Origin: Lolium rigidum
Taxonomy: Eukaryota > Streptophyta > Magnoliopsida > Poales > Poaceae
Direction: 5' to 3'
Assembly: GCF_022539505.1 (NCBI RefSeq)
Contig: NC_061512.1
Span: 151,511,962-151,575,961 of the forward strand
Length of the DNA: 64,000 nucleotides
Shown here: one piece after another, positions 47,547 through 57,890 of the stretch
Numbering within the stretch: position 1 is the stretch's first letter
How the letters are laid out: each line of letters begins with the position of its first letter
Made by a program: the position numbers and the translations under genes
The notes under the pieces: generated by a model
The model's database searches: none
What the model saw: the letters and a program-made list of their open reading frames with translations, nothing else
Told to the model about the DNA's origin: nothing

Positions 47547-47646
47547 GCTTGAAAAGGCAATGTTGTTTGTAACATGAGGAAGATATTCATGTACGTAATG
47601 CACAGATGATACTTTTCCTCATTGTAGTAGTGTGTTGTGGGAAGCA

Positions 47647-48021
47647 AATTTGGTGCACATGAGCACCAGTGCTCTCAGTTTTTAAAATATTTAAAAACTA
47701 TATTTCTGTGTTTCAAAAAATCATCATATTTATTCCATGAATACATACATATGTTCTGAATATTCATGCAAAGTTTCGGTAGAAATTACATTATATTTTG
47801 AGCTACAAGAAAAAAACAAATTTGTGGCTACGTATAGAGGTATATATTTGTCAGAAATTTGTCTTTTTGTATACCTTAAAATATAACATATTTTTCTTCA
47901 ATTTTTTTTACCATACCTTCAGAATGTTTATATGTATGTGGGTATTTAATTTCATATTTTTTAAAATCTAAAAAATATAATTTTTAGAAATCAGGAGCAC
48001 TGATGCTCATGTGCCAAATAC
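47647..48021. mobile_element. MITE with long terminal inverted repeats
   Basis: The left end, tttggtgcacatgagcacca, is mirrored at the right by gatgctcatgtgccaaata. The inside is A/T-rich without a frame. About 375 bp. The superfamily is uncertain because the target duplication is not clear. A related end (gtgtatttggctcct) occurs near 57128. Confidence 0.65.
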
Positions 48022-48163
48022 ACTTTTCGTGTGTTACATTGCAAGGTTAAAAGTTCAGTCGGTGACCATAGTCTTTGTTCAGTATTTTCAAAATATGTGG
48101 CAGCTACTAGTTGTGATTTACCCATGCTCCTGCTGCTAATTAATTATTCCTTGCTATCGGTAG

Positions 48164-48298
48164 GATGGTCAATGCATGCTGCTTTGTAACTTTGAGACAT
48201 GGGAGAGGGAGGAGAACATATGGGAGAAGGACTTGCTCCTGGTACAGGTCCACTATGCGCTCTATCCTGACACCGGTACTGTGAACAGTTTGGCCTGA
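48164..48298 (+). pseudogene. Exon-like frame after an acceptor site, unknown gene remnant
   Basis: After ttgctatcggtag at 48163 a frame of 44 codons begins DGQCMLLCNFETWEREENIW and ends at a stop at 48296-48298. Its composition is protein-like, with clustered acidic and aromatic residues. No family is recognised. It may be the last exon of a low-copy gene disrupted by the CACTA insertion. Bases 48299-48486 show nothing else. Confidence 0.25.
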
Positions 48299-48489
48299 TC
48301 AGAACTGGACTTGTGGATACAAACTTGGTGGTTGGCGTGTCCAGACTACGTATTACCCATTGTCTTTACACAGAACTATACGAACCACTATTTGACGTCA
48401 GCTAAAGAAACGGAAGGCTTGATTTTGATTGGATAAAAGGAGCACCCAAGCTCGCGCTCACTTCTGAGTTTTCGTTTGTTTGGTCCTTA

Positions 48490-50716
48490 GGCCATCTCCA
48501 ACGCGGCGACCCATCCCGCGTCTGCGCGTTCGGATGGGTCCAACCGGACAAAAACGCGGCCCAGCACGCGGACCCATCCCTAAAATGGATGACCGCGGCG
48601 TCCAGGACGACCCAAACCTGGCCCAAATCTGGGACGAGTTTGCGTGGCCGCGGACGCCGAAGGCTAGTCGCTCGCGTCCTCCCCTGGCCCGCCTGTCTGT
48701 CTCCCAAAACACAAACACTCCACTCCACTCCCAAAACCTAGAGATGGCCGACGAAGCAACTATCGCCGCCACCGCCACCACCGCCACCATCGGAGACGAG
48801 GCACAGCTCGCGGCCGTTGCCGCTCCTCCCGTGGCGGCGGCTCCTCAACTGGACGCTCCGGTGGTCGTGGAGCCCGGGCCGGCGGCGAAGAAGGCGAAGC
48901 CCGAGCTCACCGCGGAGCAGAGGGCGGTGGAGACCAAGAAGCGGGGCGACCAGCGCAGGGCGCTCGAGCAACAGAAGAGGGAAGTCGCTGCCGCGGAGGA
49001 GCGGCAGCGGGCGGCGGAGCACCTCCTCCAACTCAAGACGGAGGCGAAGGCGAATGTCATGCAAGAGCATGCCATGCTCTTTTACGGCCACGCAGCGCTC
49101 GCTCAGCACTTGATCATCCCGGGCGCCGGCACGGCCTCGGGGGGGGGGAGCTCGGCCTCGTCCGTGACCCGGCCCCTTCCTCCAAGGTCAACATCCCAGC
49201 CGACTGCCCCGTTTGGGTACACGCCCGGCGCGCACGAATTGGGGGCGCAGTCGCGACGATACGCATACCCGTCACGGGAGGTCACCGGAGGTGGGCGAGT
49301 CCATGACGGGGCCGTCTCCTTCGTCCATTGACCTCAACCGTGCGCCGGCGAACTCTAAAGCCCCCAAGCACCTGGGAGTAGCAGCGATGGCCGGTGCACG
49401 CAACCTGCTCGACGATTTGTCGGCCGAGCGCGCGCCGCCACCAATGCAGGCACCGTCCACCGTGCAGGCCCCTCCGTCCTACACGCAGACAATGCCGACC
49501 ACCATGCCCTATGCTTCAACCGAGCAGGCTCCCCAGCCACCTCCCATTGACAGACAGGAGGACACCACTGCCTATCCCGGCAGCATGAACATCGAGCAGG
49601 AGCCGTTGTTCGCTGACGAGCTCACACAAGCCGCAGCTAGACAAGCTCGAGTTCGCCGGGTTAGCAAAAGAACCTCAACATATCCATCCGATGTTTGCAC
49701 ATATGTTTATCGTTGTTGTCTCGCGTTGCTTTAGGTGTGGCAAGCTTTGGAATGGTACAAATCTAACAATGGAGAAAAGACCTTTGCCTTCCCTCATTGT
49801 TGGAAGGAACTCCAAGGCACCCCCAAGTTCCAGGAGGGGTACGAGGGGTACATGGCGACCTTGACTGGCAAGAAGACCGCCAAAGATCCCACGGTCATTG
49901 ACCTTGATGGTGGGCATCCTTGCGGTAGCTCCGCTTCTCGTGCAAGTCGTCCTCACGGCCACAAGGCAACCAAACCGACATGAAGCGTGATGCTTCGTCC
50001 ATGCTATTGTTTGGCACTTTGAAGGAGCTGCATGCCGACAGAGAGGTGTCCACGGACAAGAGGGATGAGAGGAGGCGCCGGGAGAAAGATGAGGACAGGA
50101 AGAACTACTTCGATGTCCAAAGGAAGAAGCTTGAGATTGAAGAGGTCAAGGCCAAGACCAAAGCTAGAGAAATTAAGCTCAAAGAGAGAGAAATTGAGCT
50201 CATGGCAATGGCAAGGGCCAAAGAGGTGGAGTTGAAGGTGAAGAAAGTTGAGCTCAAACGGCAAGCCGAGGACAACCTGATCATGAACGCCGACTTGACC
50301 AACATGAGCGAGACGAAGAGAGCTTGGTTCGAGAAGAGGCAGAAGGAGATCCTAGAGCGCCCAAATTGAGTTGACAATCTCAATTTGTAATTTTTATATT
50401 TGTTTGAACTATGGCACATTTCATTTCTTCATCATGCAACATTTTATTTGATATTATTTTATGCTATTTGATATTATTCTATAATTGTTAGATATTATTC
50501 TATATTTGTTAGATATTATTTATAAGTATGTGTGGCCAGATGGCCTATTTCCAAAAAATATGCCAAATGGCCAAATGGGTGGCCACTGCGTTGGGCACAC
50601 CGTGCGACCCGAACGGACACGCGGACGCGGTGCGCTGTCCGGGTGTCCGCGCGGCCACCACGGCCCAAAACGGACGGCCCAGCGCGTCCATTTGGGTCGC
50701 CGGGTTGGAGATGCCC
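48490..50716 (+). mobile_element. PIF/Harbinger element carrying only ORF1
   Basis: Terminal inverted repeats are ggccatctccaacgcggcga at the left and, inverted, gggcatctccaacccggcga at the right. The duplication tta lies at 48487-48489 and 50717-50719, as expected for this superfamily. The 2227-bp element encodes an ORF1-type protein but no DDE transposase, so it is non-autonomous. Confidence 0.9.
48744..50369 (+). pseudogene. Harbinger ORF1-type protein with NAM-associated C-terminal domain, Myb-like part deleted
   Basis: The start at 48744 (MADEATIAAT) leads into an Ala/Glu-rich coiled coil (KPELTAEQRAVETKKRGDQR). A shift near 49290 is followed by SIDLNRAPANSKAPKHLG and a Pro-rich linker. 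At about 49675 the frame leaves after RVRRVSKRTS; the Myb/SANT-like DNA-binding block usually found next is missing. An acceptor-like ttgctttag precedes 49735. The frame then gives ALEWYKSNNGEKTFAFPHCW and, after a shift near 49980, the NAM-associated domain: DASSMLLFGTLKEL, a long charged coiled coil to SETKRAWFEKRQKEILE and the stop at 50369. In autonomous Harbingers, ORF1 helps the transposase bind DNA in the nucleus. This copy is broken in at least two places. Confidence 0.82.
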
Positions 50717-50719
50717 TTA

Positions 50720-52793
50720 TATCTATGTACTTTAGAATTCTACATTACTTTCTATAAATGTTCCTAGATTACCCGGCCATGCAAGGGGTCCGAGAGGGGC
50801 AAATGAATCTGGTTCGTCCAATCAGAGCGCTACAGTAACTTTCCGATCCCGCTTTTCACTACAGTCGTCGGATACGGTTATTTATTTTTACTTCGTGCTT
50901 ATCTGAATAGGTCCGTGACCGATGGGCCCTTGCGTCCGCGAGGCCGACAAGCGGAGGCAGCGTGGCCGTTCGCTGATGTCGCCTTCCTCCCCTCGTTTTC
51001 CTGTACGCATGGTGGTGGGTGAAAACCCTTGATCGGGCCCGTGTGCTCTCCCACTCGTCTCTCCTTGTCTTATACCCTTCTCCACAGGCGGCGGCGTGAC
51101 GGGATTGACGCCCTCCTCATCCTCTCGGGCTGGCGCGGGGCGGCCGCCTCAAGTTAAGAACCGGTGGGAGGCATCGGGATCCACAGCGGCCCACTGTTGT
51201 AGGACGGCCGCGGTTGGAAGCGGCGGCGGCTCGCAGCGTGCGCCGAGCGTCGAGGACGCCTTGCTAGTGCGGACAAATCCGTGGACATGTCCACTTGCAC
51301 CCTAACGGGCGATGGCGTAACAAAATGGCAAACGTACGGCGAGCTCTGGAAGGCTGGAGTTGAGCGGCACGGGAGAAATTCGAGAGGAGGCGGTTGTTGT
51401 CCACCTGGGCAGGAGGATCGTGGTTTAGAAGGGAATATGATTAATTAGTGGAGTCAGTTGCTCGGGATTGATTTTGTCAGATGTCAGAGCGCTCAACGTG
51501 TTTGATGCTCAACATTGTAGCCATCTGGATTGTTGGATTGGCCACATTTAAGAGCATCTCCGCGTCCCTTAAAACGGTCTTCATAGGGCGCCCAATTAGA
51601 TACAACATGTAAGGCTGTTGCAATCCGTGGCTTCTCAGCGATTGGACGGTGCGCACTGCTGTGTGGGACCATGTACACAGTACACCGCTTCGCCTCGCAC
51701 GCTCGCGCACCCCAGACCCGACCCGCAGACGAGGCCCAACCATTCTCTCTTTCCCTCTCCCCTTTCTCCCAAGCCTAGGGTTCACCACCTCCAAACCCGC
51801 CGCCGCTCACCTCCGTCTCCACTCCCCCTACTGCCCTCTCCCGGATCGCCTGCCCCTCCCTCGTGCAGCGCTACAGGGATCGCCTCCACCGCTCGCTCCC
51901 GGACGGTTCGTCGCACGCTGCAGTGACGCTGAACAGGATCCTAAGCCGTCGCGACTGCCGCACCTTGCAGCGGCGTTGAAGGAACCGTCGCCGCTCCTTA
52001 GGAAGTGGTCTCCGTCCAGATCTTCGTTGTTGGAGGAGCGGTGGAAGAGGCACGGGTTCATCTTGCGTTTGCCTGTGAGGCTGGCCAAGGTTTGCACGGT
52101 TGTTCCGTCGGATGTGGGATGTATGGTGGAGGAAACAGATGTGGGCCTGGTTGTGGTGGCCGTCGCCGCCACATCCGCATGGACCTTGACCATCTACGAC
52201 TAACTCCAGGTCTCCAGCAACATATATGGCGCTCTATGCTTTGACTAATTCTGCAAAGATTCGTTGTCTTCAGTTCCTCTATTGCAAGTCCAGCTCTAAG
52301 TACTGATTGATGGATTCTCGAAAATGCATTTCCATTGCACTGCTGAAGATACTAACTGACTGCAACTTGGCGTTGCAGGCTGCTCTTCACCTGCATATGT
52401 TAGAGAGGGCTGGTACTGGTACTTCCCCTGCTCCAATTTTTTTCTGCTCAGCTCCAATATGTTCTCTGTGATTCGGTTTGGTGTGTTGTTCCTGCTGATA
52501 GATTACAAGTTTACAACAATAGATGGGGCAGAGATATATACTGTACTACCTTAAGGCTTAAATCCATGAACTGAATTGATTCATCTGTGTTGCATTGCGG
52601 GAGCAAAAAAATTACAACAATTAAGAAGTAGGTTAGCAACTAGCGCTGAATTGGTTCCACTGTAAGACTTACCATATACTTGAGTTTTTAATTTTAGATG
52701 CATGATAGGAAAAATTACCTTTTGTTCCCAAAAAAATTCCAATGTAAAACTTGTCATTTTAAGGTGTATTAATCTCATTATATGCTATTACAG
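50720..52793. other. Low-copy spacer with possible gene 5' region, no secure gene
   Basis: GC-rich patches at 50900-51300 and 51650-52200 resemble plant gene starts, for example aagcctagggttcaccacct near 51771. A frame at 51649-52203 (184 codons) is Pro/Arg-rich and matches no family I know. It lies upstream of the KH-protein relic and could be its decayed first exon or leader. The remainder is A/T-rich, intron-like and without features. Confidence 0.35.
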
Positions 52794-53190
52794 ATTGTTG
52801 GAGAAGGAAACTGTGTTAAAAAAACTATAGCAATCATCTCTGACCCTCTGAAAGAAAGCTTACACCCTGATCATGGTCCCTTCTGCGGATAGAATTTACC
52901 AGAGCGTTGACTTTCTCAGGATGAATAGTTGGGTGTTGTTCAGCTGATGCCTGCCTTTGAAGAACCTTATAGACGATTAATTATAATTAGAAATAATGCC
53001 AGCATGGAGCCAGCAGGATATGAGTTTGGTTTAAATGGTAGCAAGTTCAATGAACATCCTGAGATCCCGTTTGATGAGATTATATTTTGAATTCTTTGCC
53101 CAAATGACAAGACTAATTAATAGTGTTGGTGATGCCTACATAGATCCAATTTAGTAGGACCGCGTGACACATTAGTCATCACATCTAGAG
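52794..53190 (+). pseudogene. Relic of a KH-domain RNA-binding protein gene (HEN4-like)
   Basis: After the acceptor tgctattacag, a frame reads IVGEGNCVKKTIAIISDPLK, then ESLHPDHGPF, the end of one KH domain. A second piece at about 52950-53120 reads MPAFEEPYRR, ASMEPAGYEFGLNGSKFNEH, PEIPFDEIIF, stop, ILCPNDKTN, the start of the next KH domain. DTLVITSRE follows near 53160. Plant KH-domain proteins of the HEN4/FLK type have these signatures and act in nuclear RNA processing. The stop in the second piece is tga where such proteins have arginine, consistent with cga to tga decay of a methylated CpG. Introns and several KH parts are missing. No other exon was found nearby. Confidence 0.65.
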
Positions 53191-55822
53191 AGGTAAACCC
53201 ACATTTCTTATGCCCCTTTACTTAAGTGCCCAACATAATGTTCTAAACGTTGCATGTACTGATTGTATGTCTCATCCTGGTTTGGAGGTGTTAGTATCTG
53301 AACAATTAATACAGGTGTTACCTAATCCCTTACCATTACCACATAATGAACACTCTGTAAGACACCTGAATTTCATTGTCTGGGTTAGCCTGCTTTCAGC
53401 CAAAATGACTAAAAGTAAAATAACTATTGTGGTCCATCTTGTGTGCTAACTCTTTGGCTGAAAGATTGTGAGACTGCTAAAACAATGGTCTTACTATTTG
53501 AAGATCATATGTGGTAATTTATATCAAAAAATGAACTAGAGATAGTTCCCGGTGCATAATAACGGTCTGAATGAATAATCAATCAGTGAACCATGTCCAT
53601 CTGGGTTATATTCTCTTTTGGACTTGAAGCAGCCAGACGGGGGATCGCCAGGGCTCAATTTTATATCCCAATTTTCGTTCCTATAAAATAACTTTTTCTT
53701 AGTTCAAATAATATTCGAATGCATATTTGAGCACTAGAAAATATGCTTTTAACATTGGTTCGAGGATTGGGTTACAAAATGGATGGAGATTACAAAGATT
53801 GATTATGTGTCTTACAGTTTGCCTCACTATGTTGACAAGATTAGCACATTCCAAGTATCGTTAATAATATAAATGGCATCACTTACCTTGCAAGTAAACA
53901 CTGAAGGTTCTAAGACAGCTAATTATTTTACAGCTATAACGCTGTTGTTTCTGGCTTTTGCCTTACTGTTCACTCTTCTATGGTCATGCATGTGCCATTG
54001 GTATAATGACCAGGTTTCTACCTATTGTCACCAATGTTGTTAAAGGTTCTCCATCACTGAAGTGAACTTTATAGCTCACTGAGACAAGTTTCAGACTGCT
54101 TTACTCTATGGTCAACATGTCCTTCAAACTTGGTGTCTATGGTGACATTTTTGATTATGCAATGTCGTTCATCGTTGCATAATTTCTCCTTTTGTATCAT
54201 TGTAGGGAGAAAATTGTAATAGATCTTTGGAGCGAGAATACCAAAACCCTCAACGACGGTAGACTTATAGAAGTTAGTGCGAAAGAGGGTATAGTTCCCT
54301 GGTTGTAGGATACACCAGGCTGCACATGCACAAAACAGGAATGTAAGTTTTTATTTCTCTTGATTGTCTGTTTATTTATCGGATTTATTTCCTCTTAGCG
54401 GCGTGACCTTCATGTGATGTTTTATTCAGGTGTTTTGTTTCATTGGTGCTATTACTGAATTTGTATTCTGTCACCTGATGTGAACTGGTCTTTTCTCTCG
54501 CCTTTTTATTACCTTTGGTGCCGATTCTGGATGCGCTTCAATGTACAATAGCATAGCTTATGCTTTCAGTAAAATGTAAATTGGTTGCTATAAATGGGGT
54601 CGGTACAGAGTTTCTGATGCCGTTTTACATATGGTTGTTTTTGCTCTCCTCTGTATCAGCAGGTTAATTTGGTATGAAAGTATGTAGATCGAATGATGAT
54701 GACTATGTATTGGCACTTTTAGTGCTCTTGGACCAAAGACATTTCTTTAATCTGAGAAGTAGGTTGTTCCTCTGTTTTTTTAGCTGAATCAAATTTAATC
54801 ATTCAGACGTAGTGCTATTTTCACCACTCTTTTTACCTCTTGCTGTTCAAGCTGTTTTTTTATGGTGCCTACTGTATTGTTATTTTTGTATATTAGGTTT
54901 GTGTGAATATATATGTGTAAGTTGGCCAGCCTAACCGGCTGGATGTTGGTCTGACTACAGCAAACTTTTTAAAATTTGGTGTTATTATCTGATGTTCAGC
55001 CTAACGGGTTGGCTGTTGGGCTCCGGTTGACGCAACCCACTAAACCACTGCTTGATTTTAGGTAGATAGCACAATTTCTGGGTGGGTCATATTTGTCGCC
55101 GTTCGCAGCTGAGCATACATGTGCTAGGTCGAACATCTCCCTATCGTCTTACTCCAACTCCAACATTGTCGTCAGAGCATCCTGACCGTTTTCCGCCGCT
55201 CGCATCCGATTGCCACCTCGCCATAACACCCTGCCTGAGCTACTGCCTCCACCGCCTCGCCGCAACACCCTGCCCGAGCCACTGCCTCCCGCCCCCTCTA
55301 AGCTTCTCTTATTCTCCATCTCCGACGAGGTCCTCGTGGTCAAAACCCTAAGTCGTGGCACCTACACCCTGAGGTTTGCTACCTCACCTCCGTTGGCGAC
55401 ACTTTGGCTTCCTTAGAGAAGGTGAGGCCGAGACCTCACCAGAGACGAGGACGACGCGGCTGGCAGACGCGTCAGCTCACCATGGATAAGGACAATGCTC
55501 GCTACTGTGGATCACCACTGTGAACATGCACCATAAGATTTGCTGCCTCACCTCCGGCGAGGTGGGTACACATAGATGCATCGTGCAAGAAAGAGGCAGA
55601 GTAGCACGACTGGTAGCCGGCGCGGCGAAGCGCGCTGCCCATCTAGTTTATCATTTGGGAGATGTGTTTCCTATTTTAAAACATTGTATTTTTATTTTAA
55701 TATATAGAAGAACCTATGTTGTAATATTGTTGTACTAATATTCAAAACGGTGCAACATACACAAATTACATATAAAAACTTCGAAAAAACATAAAGAAAT
55801 TATATATAATTTTTTTAAACTA
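53191..55822. other. Intergenic sequence without a secure gene
   Basis: Mostly A/T-rich, intron-like sequence. An exon-like stretch at 54207-54310 (GEKIVIDLWSENTKTLNDGR, then EVSAKEGIVPWL, stop) follows an acceptor-like tcattgtag; its family is not known. GC-rich frames at 55082-55420 are Pro/Ser-rich and probably chance. Confidence 0.35.
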
Positions 55823-56655
55823 CTACTTCTTCTTTGATGGCCCCGCATCGTCGTCCTCACGGTGGCGCTTCCTGCTCGGCACCTCTTCCGAAGAGGCGGT
55901 GTCGGTTGACGCGTTGGAGAAACTTATGTCCTCGTCGTCATTGTCGACGGTGCTCACCGGCTGCGTCTTCGCCTTAGCCTTGGCCTTCGCTTTCGCCTCC
56001 GCCTCCGCCTTCGCCCGAGTCGTCGCCGTCGTCGCCTCCTCAGACCCTTCCTCCTCCACGGCCTCACATTCCTCCGCGCTGTCCAACGGGGGCGGGGAAT
56101 CATCGCCGCTGCTAGGCGTCGCGACTTTGTCCCACCAATTGCGCCATCCCGGAGGCTTGCCCTCGCTGTCGGTGTCTGATGGAAGCTGAGAGAGGTCGCT
56201 CATCGTGAGAGCTTTGGACGAATGGCGGCCGGTTGTAGATCCGAAAGCGCCTACGTAGGGGTCTTATTGAGCGCGGATGAACGGTGGCGCAGAAGTCAAA
56301 GAGAGCGGCGGTTGCTCTTCCGCGGAGTTCACGCTCCATTCCGGCGGTTCGCGCGTCGATCGACGCGGTTGCCAATGCGACGGTTCCCCTTCCCGGCAAC
56401 TGCACCGTCGCTACGTAGGCGGCAGTTGAGCGTCCGAGCCGCCGACGCGCCGGGCCCGCGCCTCCTCGCCTCTCATTTCGTTGTGTCCGGCGTGCCCGGA
56501 GCGTCTCCTGTGTAGCGGAACGGGCTCGGCCCGCCGAACACCGTATTGGGCCGCCCCGAACAAAAAGAGCCTTCGGGGCGCGCGGCTGGAAACGATTTTT
56601 TGTCCGACGCACCTCAAATTCCTTTGAAGGACGCGGCTGGAGCTGCTCTAACGGT
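55740..56655 (-). mobile_element. Probable PIF/Harbinger-type fragment
   Basis: The right end reads on the minus strand ttagagcagctccagccgcg, the usual style of Triticeae Harbinger termini. It is followed by a GC-rich leader and a minus-strand frame (55823-56203). No matching left terminus or target duplication could be seen, so the fragment is probably truncated. Confidence 0.5.
55823..56203 (-). CDS. Acidic low-complexity protein of a Harbinger-type fragment
   Basis: An open frame of 126 codons starts MSDLSQLPSDTDSEGKPPG and contains the aromatic block WRNWWDKVATP. An acidic stretch, an (Ala-Lys/Glu) repeat and a basic tail, SRKRHREDDDAGPSKKK, which could act as a nuclear localisation signal, follow. 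The stop is near 55823. The protein has no recognised enzymatic domain. Similar short acidic first ORFs occur in Harbinger-type grass transposons, which fits the terminus at 56650. It may not be expressed. Confidence 0.5.
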   Translation of the reverse strand: MSDLSQLPSDTDSEGKPPGWRNWWDKVATPSSGDDSPPPLDSAEECEAVEEEGSEEATTATTRAKAEAEAKAKAKAKAKTQPVSTVDNDDEDISFSNASTDTASSEEVPSRKRHREDDDAGPSKKK

Positions 56656-57229
56656 TTAGCTCTGTTGGACGCCGCCGGACACGGTATTAGTGGAGATTGG
56701 TTTTATTATGCAGGACGAAGGAATACGCTGGCGGGCTCGGTACCAGGCTTGGTTTCAGGGTTTTTTTGAAGTACCAACAATTAATCCGGTCTTTTTGCAT
56801 GATTCCCATATAACGGTAAAGATAAAGGTACAAACGCATAAGCATTGGAATTTGGTATATGAAAATAGTAAGAATCTTCCACCCGAGGAAAAATAAGAAA
56901 TTACTATACACCTAGCTAGAATAAGTCATTATTAAGTAATTAAAAAAGAATTCCATGCCAACTGAGGCAAGTTAGCGCCGTGTGTAGCCAAATTTAGAAG
57001 TTCACAATTTGGTCAAATGTATTAGGGACCGAATTTAGAACGGTCAAACGATTTTTTTTTTCCTGTTGAAACTGGAGGTGCGCTGAGAAGACTCGGTGTC
57101 TCGGTATAAGAAGCGGATGAGGAAAAGTGTATTTGGCTCCTAGCTGGATCCAGTGATTATTTTATTTTAGAAAATCAAAAACTATATTTATAAGTTTAAA
57201 AACTCAAGGGGATGCACCTACATTCACAA

Positions 57230-57455
57230 CTTCTCCCGGTCAAGTTTAACTAAGTTTTTACCAAAAATCATTTACATGCAAAATATAAAATCAATATTAT
57301 TAGATTAATAATGCAATATATATTCTTATGGTATTTGCAAAATATTATATTTGCTGATAGTTTCTTCTAAAATTTTGATCAAATTTTATTTGGTTTGATT
57401 TTTCAAAAAAATAAAAAAATAAGGCTTAAGTTTGGGATGGAGGTAGTATATAGGA
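57230..57455. mobile_element. Stowaway-like MITE remnant
   Basis: The right end, ttgggatggaggtagtata, resembles the common Stowaway terminus with its TA target. The left end, cccggtcaagtttaactaag, pairs loosely with the inner right part. The inside is A/T-rich. It lies 440-660 bases upstream of the LysM receptor start. Confidence 0.45.
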
Positions 57456-57623
57456 GTATGTCAGGAAAAGAAATGAAGCTTACGCCTGCACAAATGTGCA
57501 TTTGCCTTATCGCTCTGACTGTTTGCTCTATCCATATTCTGGAAAATAGTGAGATTTTTCGGAAAATAGTAAAGTTTTACTTTGCGAGCCTAACCATCTG
57601 TTTTCCAGACGGAAGGTTGAGCA

Positions 57624-57841
57624 TTGACCTCTACCGATAAGGCGATAACTGATCAACTATTCTACTCTGAAGAATCAACTATGATAAGGACATCACTGAA
57701 TTATTTTGACTTTCCAGCAGGATGAAACCGTTGACTGCAACCTTGGCACAATCTTCCTCCTTGCCGTGGCAAAGTTCTAAATCGCCAGCACCAACTGCAT
57801 CATCGCAGCAGCTGCGTACTTAAACATACACATCTTTGACC
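57624..57841 (+). promoter_or_regulatory. Cluster of four W-box cores upstream of the LysM receptor gene
   Basis: TTGACC at 57624-57629, TTGACT at 57706-57711, TTGACT at 57731-57736 and TTGACC at 57836-57841. TTGAC(C/T) is the core bound by WRKY transcription factors, which act in plant defence. All four are in the same orientation and within 270 bases of the start codon. Confidence 0.5.
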
Positions 57842-57852
57842 TCTAACCACAC

Positions 57853-57860
57853 CATATATA
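57853..57860 (+). promoter_or_regulatory. Likely TATA box of the LysM receptor gene
   Basis: The sequence catatata lies 31-38 bases before the ATG at 57891. If it is the real TATA box the leader is only a few bases long. Other A/T-rich boxes further up could serve instead. Confidence 0.45.
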
Positions 57861-57890
57861 GCGATACTCCAAGAAGAAGAAGCACCGGCG

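Noticed and set aside
51649..52203. Open frame of 184 codons in a GC-rich patch
   Set aside because: Pro/Arg-rich without recognisable motifs and overlapped by frames on the other strand. Kept only as part of a possible decayed 5' region.
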